From contig RWJK01001178.1 in the NCBI GenBank assembly GCA_004335835.1, positions 94,588-158,587 of the forward strand: a DNA stretch of 64,000 nt, in the 5' to 3' direction. Below are positions 1 through 12,100 of this stretch, one piece after another. The translations under genes were made by a program, and so were the position numbers. This DNA is from Scenedesmus sp. ARA3. Lineage: Eukaryota; Chlorophyta; Chlorophyceae; Sphaeropleales; Scenedesmaceae. Under the pieces are notes generated by a model, which worked only from the letters and a program-made list of their open reading frames with translations, was not told the origin of the DNA and did no database searches. Position 1 is the first letter of the stretch. Each line of letters opens with the position of its first letter.

Positions 1-149
1 ATGCTGCAGGACACTTCACTTTTGTCCTGGTTGGTGCTGTGTATGCAACCTGCACCCATCGAAGCGTTTGTGCGCGGCAGCAACACACCTGTGCCGATGA
101 CAGACTGCTGGCGGCTATACGATGTATGCTGTGTTCATGCATGTGGCAG

Positions 150-796
150 GTCCAGAAGGCCAAGGCAGCGTACCTGGCACGGCTGCGTGCACGTGGCATC
201 ACAGTGGACCCCTTCGAGCGCGCACACCGCCAGGAGCAGCAGCTGCAGCTGCAGCAGCAGCAGCGCACCGCAGCAGCGCTGGGCCAGGGTGGCCATGGGC
301 AGCTGGCGGCACTGCCGGCGCCAGCAGCAGCGGCAGCAGGCGGCGTCACAGGGGCCATTGTGCCTGCAGCTGCAGGCAGCCCCGCAGCAGGTGAGGCGCG
401 GTGGTGCCGGATATGAGCAGTCACTGTAGCAACCAGTCTGACAGGAATGACACGACAGTGCTGTTTTGGAAGTGCATGTCAGCTGTGGGCGGGGCTGCAT
501 GTTCGACTGTGCGATGTGGAGCAGCCAGGAGCAGTGCAGGGCACCGCAGGCTTCTGCTGATGTGGTTCTGCTTATTGCAGCTGATCATTACACTATCCGC
601 CTACTGCCCTTGCTTCTGCATTGCAGGTGGACTGTTTGGCCAGGCCAGCCCCGCCACACCAGCAGCAGGCTTTGGCACAGCATCCTTTGGGTCGCCGTTT
701 GTATCCACGGCTACGCCTGCTCCCTTTGGTGGCGCTGCAGCAAACAACTCCCTCAGCCGCAGCACCAGCAAGGGCAGGAGCGGCAAGAAGCGATGA
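150..796 (+). CDS. FG-repeat nucleoporin, probable NUP58/45-like, 3' end (partial)
   Basis: This is the last part of a gene entering from the left. Two exons are supported, 150-390 and 627-796. The upstream side of 150 is an AG acceptor and the join is in phase (1 nt plus 2 nt). The first exon encodes a charged segment (YLARLRARGITVDPFERAHR), then Gln- and Ala-rich sequence. The second has FG dipeptides (GGLFGQ, GFGTASFG, FGSPF, PFGG) and a basic tail ending SGKKR. FG repeats line the central channel of the nuclear pore. The helix with YL...R...DPFE followed by a Gln-rich linker and a short FG tail resembles the C-terminus of NUP58/45, a partner of NUP62 and NUP54. The FG character is seen directly; the NUP58 assignment is inference from a short stretch, and another FG nucleoporin is possible. 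Confidence 0.5.
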
Positions 797-1459
797 GCAG
801 GAGCGGCATTGTTGACTGCACAGCTTACGTAGCTTGCGCTGCCCTGCATCATGACTGTTGGTGGCAGTCCTGCACTAGCTGGATTTTTTGCACGAACACG
901 ATTGTGTCAGCTGGTTGCTGCTACAGTATTTGCATGGGTTCAACCCATGCAAGTTGCATGTGGCTTGCAGCAGATGAACAGTGACGCATCTGCTTGCATG
1001 TGACAACATGGCAGTAGCAAACGCAGTGGCATCAGCCACGGGTCTCAGAATGCCAGTTTAATACCAATCCCTGTGTCCTCGGGACAGGCACACGCTGCAA
1101 CCCTTACAGTTAAGCGGCACCTCTTTGCATGTGACGCATTGCACTGGCTAGGGCACTGCATACTGTCCCAACGATTGGTCTGATCAGTGGCGGCGCTGTG
1201 GACCTTTTGCTTTGAGATTCGGGAGGCCAGGACGGGTGCTTGGGAAACCAACTTTTGAACCACAGCACCTGTCAGTCATTGATGTCACTGACAGTTGCTG
1301 GCATACCACTCACAAGTTGTTCGGTGATGCGTAACTAATGCGATACCGTTTACCGTATTATTATCTGCAACGTGCACCTTGCTGTGCGCACAACAACCAG
1401 CACCAGATATCGGGGCACCTAGCCCCTTTGCTTCTTGCTTGCTTGCAAGCACTTTGACA
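797..1459. other. Intergenic region between the nucleoporin end and eIF4B
   Basis: It holds the 3' UTR of the upstream gene and the promoter and 5' UTR of the eIF4B gene. I see no coding exon, RNA gene or clear repeat. A pyrimidine-rich stretch precedes the eIF4B start. Confidence 0.5.
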
Positions 1460-4448
1460 ATGGATAGCGCCTGGGGCATCAAGCCAGGCAGCTGGGCTGA
1501 GGACGTTGAGCAGGAGGAGGCCAAGAACGGGCCTCTGCGCGATGAGGAAGCCTTCCCCACGCTTGGGGAGGCCGTCAGCAAGGAACCCAAAGCAAGCAAG
1601 GCGGGAGGCAAGAAAAAGCCTGTCAAGATGGGGCTGACTGACTTCCTGGGTGCCCAGACTGCCCGCCGCACTGCCAGCGACAAGGAGATTCTGATGGCGC
1701 TGCCCAAGGGCAGCAGCGGACTGCCGAAGGAGGAACGTGATTCCAACGCACTCGGTGGTGGCTTCAAGGACTATGGCGGCAACCGTGGTGGTGCGTCCCG
1801 CCTGTGTCACACATCGTGCGCCCACGCACTCTTGCAGAGTCCAGCAGGCTGTTCCAGCAGTTGCGAAGTGTCGCATGTGGGGTCTTTGACATATTACTTA
1901 GCGACGTGTGTAGCTGGAAGGGCTCCATGGTAGCGGTTCCTGTGTGCACCTCGTTGGCGGGCAGGCTGTCCTGCCTGCCAGGCTCCAGCTGCTGCTGTTG
2001 CTTCCATGCAGTGCAATGCGGAACGTGACCCAATGACAGGACACGGTGCAGCAGCCAGCCTGTCTTCAACGCATTGCTCATGCAGACTTGCATCCAGGCT
2101 CTGCGTTCAGGGTGTACGAAACTGAGTGTTTGCCGCTGTGCTGCTGTCTGTGCACCTTGCCTCCCTCTGTCACCCCATCATGCCGTGTACTGCAGGCTTC
2201 GGTGACCGCGAGGGGCGGCCAGAGCGCGAGGCATCCCGTGCAGATGCCTCAGGCGACTGGGGGGCAGAGCGCAAGTTTACGCCATCTGACAGCCGCGGCG
2301 GCAGCGGCGGTTTCGGCGGTGGCTTCAGCCGCGACCGCGGCGGTGACCACGGCGGCGGCTTTGGCGACAGGCCTCCCCGCGAGGAGCGGCCTGTGTCTGA
2401 GGCAGACCAGGTTGATGACTGGGGCGCCAACCGCAAGTTCACCCCCAGCAGCGGCGCTGGTGGAGGCGGTGGTGGCTTTGGTGGTGGTTTCAGCCGTGAT
2501 CGGGAAGGTGGCGACCGCGGCGCCAGCTTCAGGGACAGGCCAGCACGCTATGAGGACGGCCCGTCTCGTGCAGATGAGGGTGACTGGGGTGCTCGCCGCG
2601 GCCCACCACCTGCGGCTGATCGTGAGGCTGGCGCTGGCGCCCGCCGTGGCTATGGCTTCAGTGAGCAGCCAGGCAGCCAGGCAGACATGGAGGACCGGTG
2701 GTCACACCGGCCGCAGCCAGCAGGAGCAGCAGCAGCCAACGGCGCACCAGCTGGTGGTGCCGAGCGGCCACGCCTCAAGCTGGCACCCAGGACCAAGCCC
2801 ATAGAGCAGGCAGCAGCAGCGGGCGACATAGCAGTAGCAGAGGGCATGTCGCCGCACTCTGATGCAGGCAGTAGCAGCAGCAGCCAGCGGCAGCAGCAGC
2901 AGCCAGCGCGCAAGAGCAACCCCTTTGGCGCTGCGCGGCCGCGTGAGGAAGTGCTCAAGGAGAAGGGCATCGACTACCAGAAGGAGGAGCTCAAGCTGGA
3001 GCATGGAGAGGTCATCAGGTGCGTGGCTTGCAATGGCTCTTGTCTTGGCTGGGCTTTTGCTAAGTTTTGAGCAGTAGTAGGCTTGTTAGCATTTGTGTAG
3101 AGGAATATGCGGCTAGCAAAGGCTGTGCATGGTGCGGGTTGATGCATTACAGCACCGGGGCAGCTGAGCAGGGCTGCTGTGCACAGAACACCGGCAGCGT
3201 ATTGGACGAGCGCCTGGCGCATAGGTCTCTGGTTTGAGGCAGGCTGGTGTTAGGTTTTTTGCATGCACTTGCGTGCTGTGCTGTGCAGCTATGCTGCTAC
3301 ATGTTGTTTCTTCGTCCTGACCTTTTTTGTACATGAACTCACAGATTGGCTTACAAAAACTGTCTGCTGCCACTCTTCTGCGGTCTGTGGTCTGCTGCTG
3401 CTGCAGGGACAAGACCACTGAGGAGGCAGACATGGAGAAGGAGGTCGAGGAGCTGCGTGTGAAGCTGGAGGGGCTCAAGGAGCTGACGCCTGGCGAGACC
3501 GACACCATCAACGAGCTTGCCGGCGAGCTCAATGAGAAGGAGAAGGCGCTGTACAGGCTGCAGGTGCGCTGGGCGGGGTGGGGTGCTGGCTGGCTGGCTG
3601 GGAAATGGCGCAGTTGCATGTGTAGGGGTGCATCATAATCAGCAGCAGCAGCGTCGGCTCATGCAAGTGTTACAGCTGCTGCTATTTGCAAGTGCTGCAT
3701 CAGCGGAGGTGTACGTTGTGCGGTGTGGTGCAGGGCAGTGAGAATGTCAGTGCTGCAGCTGGAAGGACATCATGTTTGTTTTGTTGTCGTCTGGGGGGTG
3801 CTTGCATTTAGTATGTGCATCTGGGGGCGCAGCTCCAGCATGCATCTTACAGGCCTTATCAGCATGGTGTTGATCGTCCTGCCAGGGCTGGCTGTGTAGT
3901 CCTGCCCGCTTGTAACTGCTAGCTGCTGCTGTTGTGCTGGCGCTGTCATCTCAACCCCTGCTCTCTGTGCTCTGCTGCTGCTGTCTTGTCCCCTGCTACC
4001 CTCCCCGTTGCTGCCGCAGGCTGAGCTTGACGACAAGGTGCGCTTCAGCAAAAACAGGCCGGAGCGGGAGCGCAGCGCCGACCCAGTGGCGCGCAGCAGC
4101 ACCAACACCTCAGCAGCAGCAGCAGGCGAGGGCGAGGCAGGCTTTGTGGAGGTGCGCAACCCCCGCAAGGAGCGCAGCGCAGCAGCAGGCCCTGCAGCAG
4201 ACGGCGCAGCAGCAGCGGAGGCGCCCACTGAGCGGCAAGGCAGCGGCGGCGCGTGGGCGCGCGGCGGCAGCTTTAAAGACAGCAAGGGCGAGGGCAGCAG
4301 GGGCGGCGGCTCCTTCTCCTCTCGTGGCAGGGGTGAGGGTAGGGGTGAGGGCAGGGGTGAGGGTAGGGGTGAGGGCCGGGGTGAGGGTAGGGAGGCAAGG
4401 GGTGGGCGGGGTGGCGGTGCACCTGGCAGGTCTGGTGGCGGCTGGTGA
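1460..4448 (+). CDS. EIF4B: Plant-type translation initiation factor eIF4B
   Basis: Four exons, 1460-1790, 2196-3018, 3407-3563 and 4020-4448, join in phase to give about 579 residues. eIF4B stimulates the eIF4A RNA helicase and 40S recruitment in the cytoplasm. The N-terminus MDSAWGIKPGSWAEDVEQE and the following KMGLTDFLG are typical of the plant eIF4B family. The middle is Gly/Arg/Asp-rich with repeated DWGA-RKF motifs. Next come the conserved LKLAPRTKPIE, SNPFGAARPREEVLKEKG and a short coiled coil (about 390-440). The C-terminus is basic RGG/GRGE-rich, typical of RNA-binding tails. The start is the first ATG of the conserved N-terminus. All splice sites are GT/AG, and intron 3 ends in a pyrimidine-rich tract. 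The family call is secure; no defect is seen. Confidence 0.92.
4324..4399 (+). repeat. 12-bp coding minisatellite (GRGE repeat) in eIF4B
   Basis: About six imperfect copies of a G-rich 12-mer (GGGGTGAGGGTA type) encode alternating RGEG units in the eIF4B tail. The many runs of three to four G on the + strand could form a G-quadruplex in DNA or mRNA. Confidence 0.8.
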
Positions 4449-5893
4449 GTTGCCTCCGGCTGCTGCAGGCGAGCAGGCATGAGTGTGCTGCAGCAGGTGT
4501 GATGTGGTGGGTGCGCTGGGTGGTGGGGTGGCTTGCTGTTGTTGGCGTGCGCCAGCGTGTATGTTGTTGCATCGGTGCTGGTGTTTTGGCGTGCGGCGGT
4601 GGTGGTGGTGGTGTTTCGCAGTAGTGTAGGCACGTGTGTGGTGGTGGCGGTGCGGCAGCTGGCGCTGGAGGCTTGGGGTTGTGTGTCAGCGCTGCTCCTT
4701 GCCTTTTCGAAGCAGCAGTTTTGAGTCTTGTGCACAGAAGTGTGCTGTGTGGTTGGCGTTTGAGCACACGCATGCCCTTACAAGAGTGCGTTTGGTCTTT
4801 CAGGTGATTGTTATTTGCTGCAGGCAGCAGCAGGCAGTAGGCCATGTCTGGCAGTGCACGGCTGTGTACATGTGTGCTGCATGGCACTGTGTCATGCAGA
4901 TGCATGTTATGCAACAGAGTTTGTGGTTCACAACATGTCATGAGCAGCTGCCTGGTGCAGAGCAGCAGCTGTGCAATGGCAGCGCTGCATCTGTCTCCGC
5001 TTTCAGTGTTCAAGCATGTTTTTGCTGCAGCTGAACACACAGTCGGTTGTGCTGTTAGCGCTGTCTAATGCTGGCCGACACATATGTGTACAGTTGCAAA
5101 TTGGCTTTGTTCCAAGCAACATGCAACCTATGCTGTTTGTCAGAGTTGTGTTGGTTGCTGAGGAGCTTTGCGCACAGATGCTGGTGTCCTTGACAGTTTG
5201 ACTTGACACATTCTCATGCAACACATTGACAGGTAAATTACATGCTTTGCTAACAGGCCCTATTTGTGGTATTGTGTGGTGGTCTGTTCATGAAACTGCT
5301 TCGTGTGCTGGAGGCTGACAGATGAAAGGCCCAGCTGCTGTATGTAGGCTGCTTGGCATGCGAGTGTAGGGTGCAAATCGGTGCAATAGTAGCACAATAT
5401 TGAGTTGATTCATTTGGTAACCGCCCATGGCTGCACTGATCTGCACGCAACTGCAATCCACACAGTTGGTGTGGCAACGGTTGCCAGCAAATGGCTGGCA
5501 CTCAGCGACTGCTGGGTAAATCCGCAAATGCTCCTGACAGGCGTAAGCATGACTGCAGGATCACAGTCTATTACGACGAGAACATGTTGAGGTGTCTTGA
5601 ACGCACTGCTGAGCAGCAGCAGCAGCTGTGCATCGCGGCACAGGTTAACCTCATCAGGTGACTGGTCCGACGTTGACCTTCCTTGCCGCACGACATCTCG
5701 CATGCACCCTCAGGAGCATAAATAAGCTTACTTTCTGCAGCTTCTTGGGGAACCTAATCAGAACAGCAATAATGGCTGGTGTCACTGGCAGTGTCACATG
5801 CGGTGGTATGGGAATATTGACGACGGACCCCGCCGCATGGGCATCACATTGCAGCAACAGTTGCTGCTGAGGCTTAAACATGACAAAATCAAA
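4449..5893. other. Intergenic region, eIF4B 3' side and sulfatase 5' side
   Basis: About 1.4 kb with no supported gene. Several short open frames exist but none has conserved-looking sequence or splice-compatible neighbours. It should hold the eIF4B 3' UTR and the sulfatase promoter. Confidence 0.5.
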
Positions 5894-5897
5894 ATGA
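5880..5897 (+). promoter_or_regulatory. Five-codon upstream ORF overlapping the sulfatase start
   Basis: An ATG at 5880 opens a frame MTKSK-stop whose TGA overlaps the predicted sulfatase ATG (ATGA, 5894-5897). If the transcript begins upstream, initiation here would have to terminate and re-initiate to make the sulfatase. The overlap is seen directly; translation is inference. Confidence 0.35.
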
Positions 5898-6921
5898 CGG
5901 CCCTCGAACAGCCTGTTGCGCCCAGCAGGCGACTTTGGAGGAACATCGCGCTTGGGGGTGGTCTGGTCGTCTTGGTTTTCACGATAATCTGTGAGTGCTA
6001 CGTAGGATCGGCATATGTGTGCAGGGTTGGAGGGTTGTGTGTGATGTCTTCGGCGTAGCACTAGGAACTAGCTCTTGCCAGAGGAAGCTTCACTGGCAAT
6101 CAACAGCGTCAGAAGTTTGCATCATAAAAGTAGATTTGTCGTGTCCGGGGTGTCGGCGGTATGCAGTACCCCGACAAGTGGCCTTCACCAGCATGGGCAA
6201 CTAGAGCAACTGAAGGGACACTGAGGCTGATGCACTGTCTTTCGCCGCTGTGGTGCTGCGCAGTTGTCCCGGTCTACGTTACGACGCAGCAGAAGGTGAG
6301 TGACAGTGTTGCAGAAGCCAGCATCATGCACCAAGTAGGGCCTGTCCTCAGGCCAGCAGCAGCATGCTGGTGACTCGTTCACCCTCTGCCATGTCATGCT
6401 GCTGCTGTGTGAACGCAGGCACGGTCCAAATCCAGGGAGCACACGTGTGCAGGTGTGTGATGGCAGCATGCAGCCATAGTGCCGGGAAGCACTGTCAGGG
6501 ACAGCACAGCACGGCAAAGCCAGGGCAGCCGCATGGCACATGCCAGCTGAAGCAGTGCTAAACACCGTTCTTATATCATATACACCATGAGCTGGTGCAT
6601 GGTGGTGAGGTGTGCTGCTGCGTCCCTGCAGGCTTCCAGCTGCCACCCAAAGAGGTGCGGCCGCCCAAGTACCCTGCCAGCAGCAAGCGGCCCAACTTCA
6701 TCTACATACTAGTGGACGACCAGGGGTGAGCAACAGCAGCGCTGGGGACACACTTTAGCAGCTCCTGCATGACGGCAACTTGCTGCAACATGCAGCAGGT
6801 AGCAGAAGCAGGTTCAAGTGCCATTTGCTGGTATTGGATGAGGCGCCCAGTCATTTCAGCAACACAGCAGCTGCCTGTTCAGGATGGCATGGCATGTGCG
6901 ACAGTAGCCGCCGCCGCCGCC

Positions 6922-7008
<87 letters not shown>

Positions 7009-8456
7009 ATCTGAGTTGTGGCCGGGCGCTGGAGCAATGCATGCAAAAGTCCCAGCATTGTCAAAGCAGCTGTGTAAGAGTTACCAGCATGTGACGTCAC
7101 GGCACCGCTGCCAGCAGCAGTTCATTCAAGCCAGCAGTGGTTCATCATCACATCTCATCTCCACGCAGAGCGCTTTGAGCTACACTGTAGGTCTGTAACC
7201 TGCTGCTACCCAACACACACCACTCCACCAACATGCCGCCTCATGCTCCTTGGTGCTGCTGCAGCTACGATGACTTGCGGCTGCATCACCCGCCTGGGCC
7301 GCTGCACAGCTTCATCCAGACACCCAACCTGGACAGGTTCTTCCTGCAAGGCCTGGAGCTTACCAACTTTTACGTGACGCCCATGTGCAGCACCAGCAGG
7401 GCGGAGCTGCTCACAGGTATACATATGCCGGCTGATTGCTGCCTTGCACTGCTTACATGTTTTGCTTTTTTGTGGCAGAGTGAGTAGACTGATCAGCAGT
7501 CCTTGTCAGCGAACTGATGTGTATGCAAGTTCGTCCTCGAAGCTGCCTTGCGTAAGGTACACTGGTTGCCGAACATAGAGGTTGCTAACACCTTATGGTG
7601 CCGTTCTGTGGCTGCACTTTGTGCTTGCAGGCAGGTACTACCCACGCACTGGGGCGATGTACGTCAACAGTGAGTCACACGCAGCACACGGGCCTTGTTG
7701 CTGGGGTGGTATCTTGCTGCTTTGCCCTCCGTTCCTGCTCTAGCTCCGGTGCTGTTGCCTGCTACTGGCGATATACTATGCACCCAGCCAGGTATATCGC
7801 ACGCGCGCTGTGCAGTGCAGAACCCTGATACGCTCTGCCTGTTTGACTCGTGCTGCTGCAGCTGGCTGGGACTTCCTCAACAGCAATGAGACCAACATCG
7901 CGCAGATCCTGGGAGCCTCCGGCTACAAGACGTCTGTGTTTGGCAAGTGGCACAACGGGCGCACAGCAGGGTGAGGCACGGTTGAAAGTGTGGATTATAG
8001 CATTGCATGGGCAACACCACAGTTAAACCCACTGACCTGGACCAGCTCAGCCATGTGACTGTACCACTCACTGCAAGTCGTACTAGTTGACAAGGTTCGT
8101 GTGAATGCGCATGTTGACACTGCAGCCCCTACTGCTGTGACACATGCGCGGTAGTATTTGCACAGTATGCACGATCTTGCGCTGTGTGTGGCATGCAGGT
8201 ACCAGCCGTACGATTTAGGGTTCCAGCACTCGGTGCTGCCCACGCCCTACATCTTCAAAGACAATGCAATGTATGTCAATGGCAACACAAAGCAGACTCA
8301 AGGTAGGCAGCAGCTGATGGCGGCTGGATGTGTGCAGATCAACAGCAGCCGTCGGCTCCCTGCAAGCTGCGCACGTGTTTTGTTGTTGCTAGTCGCATGG
8401 GCCCAGCTGCATTGACTAGGCAGATGCAATGCTGATTCTGGCGTGCTGCGGCTGAC

Positions 8457-8511
<55 letters not shown>

Positions 8512-9116
8512 GCAGGCTGGATGGAGGAGGTGCTGATGGGCAACATCATCGACTACTTGAAAAAGCGGGAGGCAGATGACCAGCCCTTCTTCATGTACTA
8601 CCCGTCCTTCTCAGTGCACGCGTGAGTGGCGCTGCTGAGGGGTGCCTGTGCAATGAGTATATAAAGATGGACAGTCTAGCATGAAAAATGCAAAGCTATA
8701 TATGCAGGTGGTTGGTTTGTCACACCTGCACAGTGAAGGGCAGAACCTGGAGCAGCTAACGTGTAGGTGACACGTACCCAGCAAGCAGCACGGCTCACAA
8801 CAACACTCGCCAGATTTTGTCAAGCTTGAAGCACCTGTTCCTCTTGTCAATGAAGTGCGCCACTAACATGAGCTACATATGCACGTATGACGGTGCATAT
8901 AATGTGTGTGTATTGCAGTGGCTGGATGCGCTCCGCCAATGATGGCCCGCGCTTCCAGCGGCCCGCGCCGCCCAAGTACACGCGCAAGTTCCAGAACATG
9001 TCGCTCAGCGATGATACAGCCAACCTGTACGCCATGCTGGAGTACTTCGACGACCAGGTGGATTGACCATTATCATATATTGATTGCGTAGAATAGAATA
9101 CAAGTCAAACTCCGCA

Positions 9117-9149
<33 letters not shown>

Positions 9150-12100
9150 GCAGCAACAGAGCAGCTAGAGCGGCTGCCGGCCGTGGTGGGCTCGAGACAG
9201 GCGGAACTTGCTCTGCAACAAGAACTGCGCGCGCAGCGGGCCTGTGCTGTGCGCCCCACTTCAAGGCACAAAGACGATTGTGCCCCAGCACATGCATAGT
9301 CGTAGCTGATTCGCGCCGGGCTTGACATCCAACCACTCGTCTTTTTCGTAGAGCGGGAAATGCGGTTGCAGCACCGTCATGACAGCAGTCATAGACAGCA
9401 GCATGAACCTCAGCTGTTTGGGTTGTGATTGTGTGCGTGTGCTGCTTCCGCAGTTTGGGCGGCTGCTGCGCTACCTGGAAAGCTCCAAGCTGGCTGACAA
9501 CACCTACATCATGATCAGCGGTGACAACGGTGCGGCTGGCACCAACAGCTGTCTTATACAGGAAGCAGTACATGCATTGGCAGCTGAATCAATGGGTTAT
9601 CGTATTGTGCAGTGCAGAAACTCTGAAGGTGGTGTGCTATCCATTGTGTGCGGCATGTCTTGCACTTGCCACCATCATCTGAGCATGTCGCAGCACAACT
9701 CAGGCTCATGGATCCAAAGAGCTGACATGCATTGGTTCGATTGGTGTGGCTTGCATTGCAGGTCCAGCATTGTTCCAGCATGAGTCAAAGCCGCTGCCAA
9801 GAGTGGTGAGTGATTGCAAATCGAGCTGGCTGGCAGCTGCTGGCAGCATCACTACATGTGCCACACAACTCCGGAAAAAGCAAGCGCAGCCAAGCACATA
9901 GGCAATACAGCGCTACAAACACAGCAGACCACCCAACCTTATGCAAGGGCACATCATTCTGCCAGGAGCTGTGCAGCTGTGCTGCATGCTGTGCATGGCC
10001 ACCCCTGGTCATGATGTTCAGAGTTGTCATCAGTGACACCGACCAGCGTTCTCATGTTCTGCATGATAATGCTGTTGTTGCTCCCCTCTGCAGGTGCGCA
10101 TGCCCAGCGGCATGCAGGGCGCCAAGAAGACAGTCATGGAGGGGGGCGTGCGCAACTTCCTGGCAGTGCGCGGCCCGGGCGTGGCCCAAGGTGCCAGCAG
10201 CGATGCGCTGCTGGGGCTGCTTGATGTCTCTCCTACCCTGGTGGAGCTGGCAGGCATCACGCAGGTGAGATACAGCGCGAAGACTCATGTGTGATTATTG
10301 TACGTTGTATGGCTGCTTGACGTTACGCCAACTCCAGTGGAGCTGGCAGGAATCATGCAGGTATGAGTTGGCGTTTTTGTTAAATGTTGTGGCTTATTTG
10401 TATGTTGTATGGCTGCTTGATGTCATGCCCACCCTGGTGGAGCTGGCTGGAATTTTTCTCGCAGATCAGAACAATCATGATTTGGTGGGGGTTATTGGGC
10501 GCGGCTGTTTGCTGTGTATACTATGGTGGAGCTGAATGCATGCAGTGTCATGATTGAGCGGCCACCTGTTGTATGTTGTGGTGTGTGTGCTGCTGCCTGG
10601 TGTTCGACAAGACACATGCTACGCACGGATGCATGTTTTAACACGGCACGGCAGCCGATTGCCCAATCATCGTCAACCTCAAGCTGCCCTGCACCGGATC
10701 GCTGCCTGCCTGTTAGCAGGTGCCGCAGCACCTGCCATGGCATTTTGTGCATATCACATCGTACATATGCGCTGCCTGCCACATGCGCCCTGCACCTGCT
10801 TGTTTGCCACTCTGCAGGTGCCGCAGCACCTGCCGTGGGATGGCATCAGCTTTGCCAACATCATTCAGGGGCAGGCGCCCTCGCAGCAGCAGCAGGAGCG
10901 GCTGCTGTTCAGCATGGAGACCACCTGCATTCAGGAGGACTTCGTGCCTGCACTGGGGCCGGACAGGTGCGCTGCTGCTGCTGCTGCTCTCTTCATTACA
11001 TAAAGTGTCAAAGTATGCGCGGTCTTGCCACAGCAAATGTGACCTTCAGGAAGATGCTGAGCAGCAGACAGTACAGCATGGCTTACTGATTGTGGTGTTG
11101 CTGGAAGTAGCAAGTTGCTGATGTCAAGTGTGTATGACTGCTGTGCAGGCAAACGCTGAAGCCGCAGCCGCTGCTGGACTACAACACAGGAGGGGTCCGC
11201 GGCGAAGGATTTAAACGGTGCGCACGGGCGCATGCGGCTTGCGTGTGCTTACAGTTGTGTCTTGAACATAATGCTGGTCACGCTGTGCCGCTCATGTCTC
11301 TTTGCAGCGCGTGCAGCTGGTGTGTCTGCTGCTGTTTGATGGGTATGAGCTGTATTGTACTGCCTGCAGGTGTCTTGGGGTGCGGTACAAGCAGTACAAA
11401 TGGCTGGCTGATGCACGCAAATCCAAGGGCAGCGGGCCAAGCTACACGGCAGGCAATGCAAGCGTGCCAACAGCGCTGTACAAGTTTGGGGACGGCCTGC
11501 ACCTGGAGCTCCCTTGCATGGAGGTGTGAGAGCGGGAGAGACAGCAACTTTAAGTTTTGCTGTGTTACCTGAGGCATGCGTACATGCATGCAAGCTCTGC
11601 GCTGTGTTTTTCCTGCTGGTGACCATACAGGCCGCTTCATTGCAACCGTACATGCAACACATGCTGATCTGCCCAGCATATGTCGTGCCTCACTCAATGG
11701 GCCAGCAAGCAGCTGTGCCTCAGGTTGACCTGAAACTGGGACTTGCTGCCTCATCCTACATGCAACATGCACACGCCCTGCCTCTGTCACGCCTCGCTCA
11801 ACAGGTCAGCAAGCACGAGCCGGAGATGCTCCGCTTCTTGGAGCAGTCTGCAGAGGCCTATTTTGCTGCCATGCTGGCCAGCAGCCACAGCTTTGAAAAA
11901 GCGCTGTTCTACATTGGGCTGCACGGAAGGCCGGGCACCAATATCGTGGCTGATGGTGCGATTGAGCGCACTCCTGCAAGGGTGAAGGTGCTGCCCATGG
12001 GGCTGTCAGGGTTTTTGCGCAAGGGTGACAGCGCATCGTATCGCATTAAGGTGGGTTTGCAGTGCTGCTGGGCGCTGCAGGGTGATGAGTTGGGCATTGA

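Noticed and set aside
6889..7100. Long poly-Ala, poly-Ser and poly-Leu open frames
   Set aside because: They are translations of an intronic GCA microsatellite in different frames; sulfatase splicing removes it.
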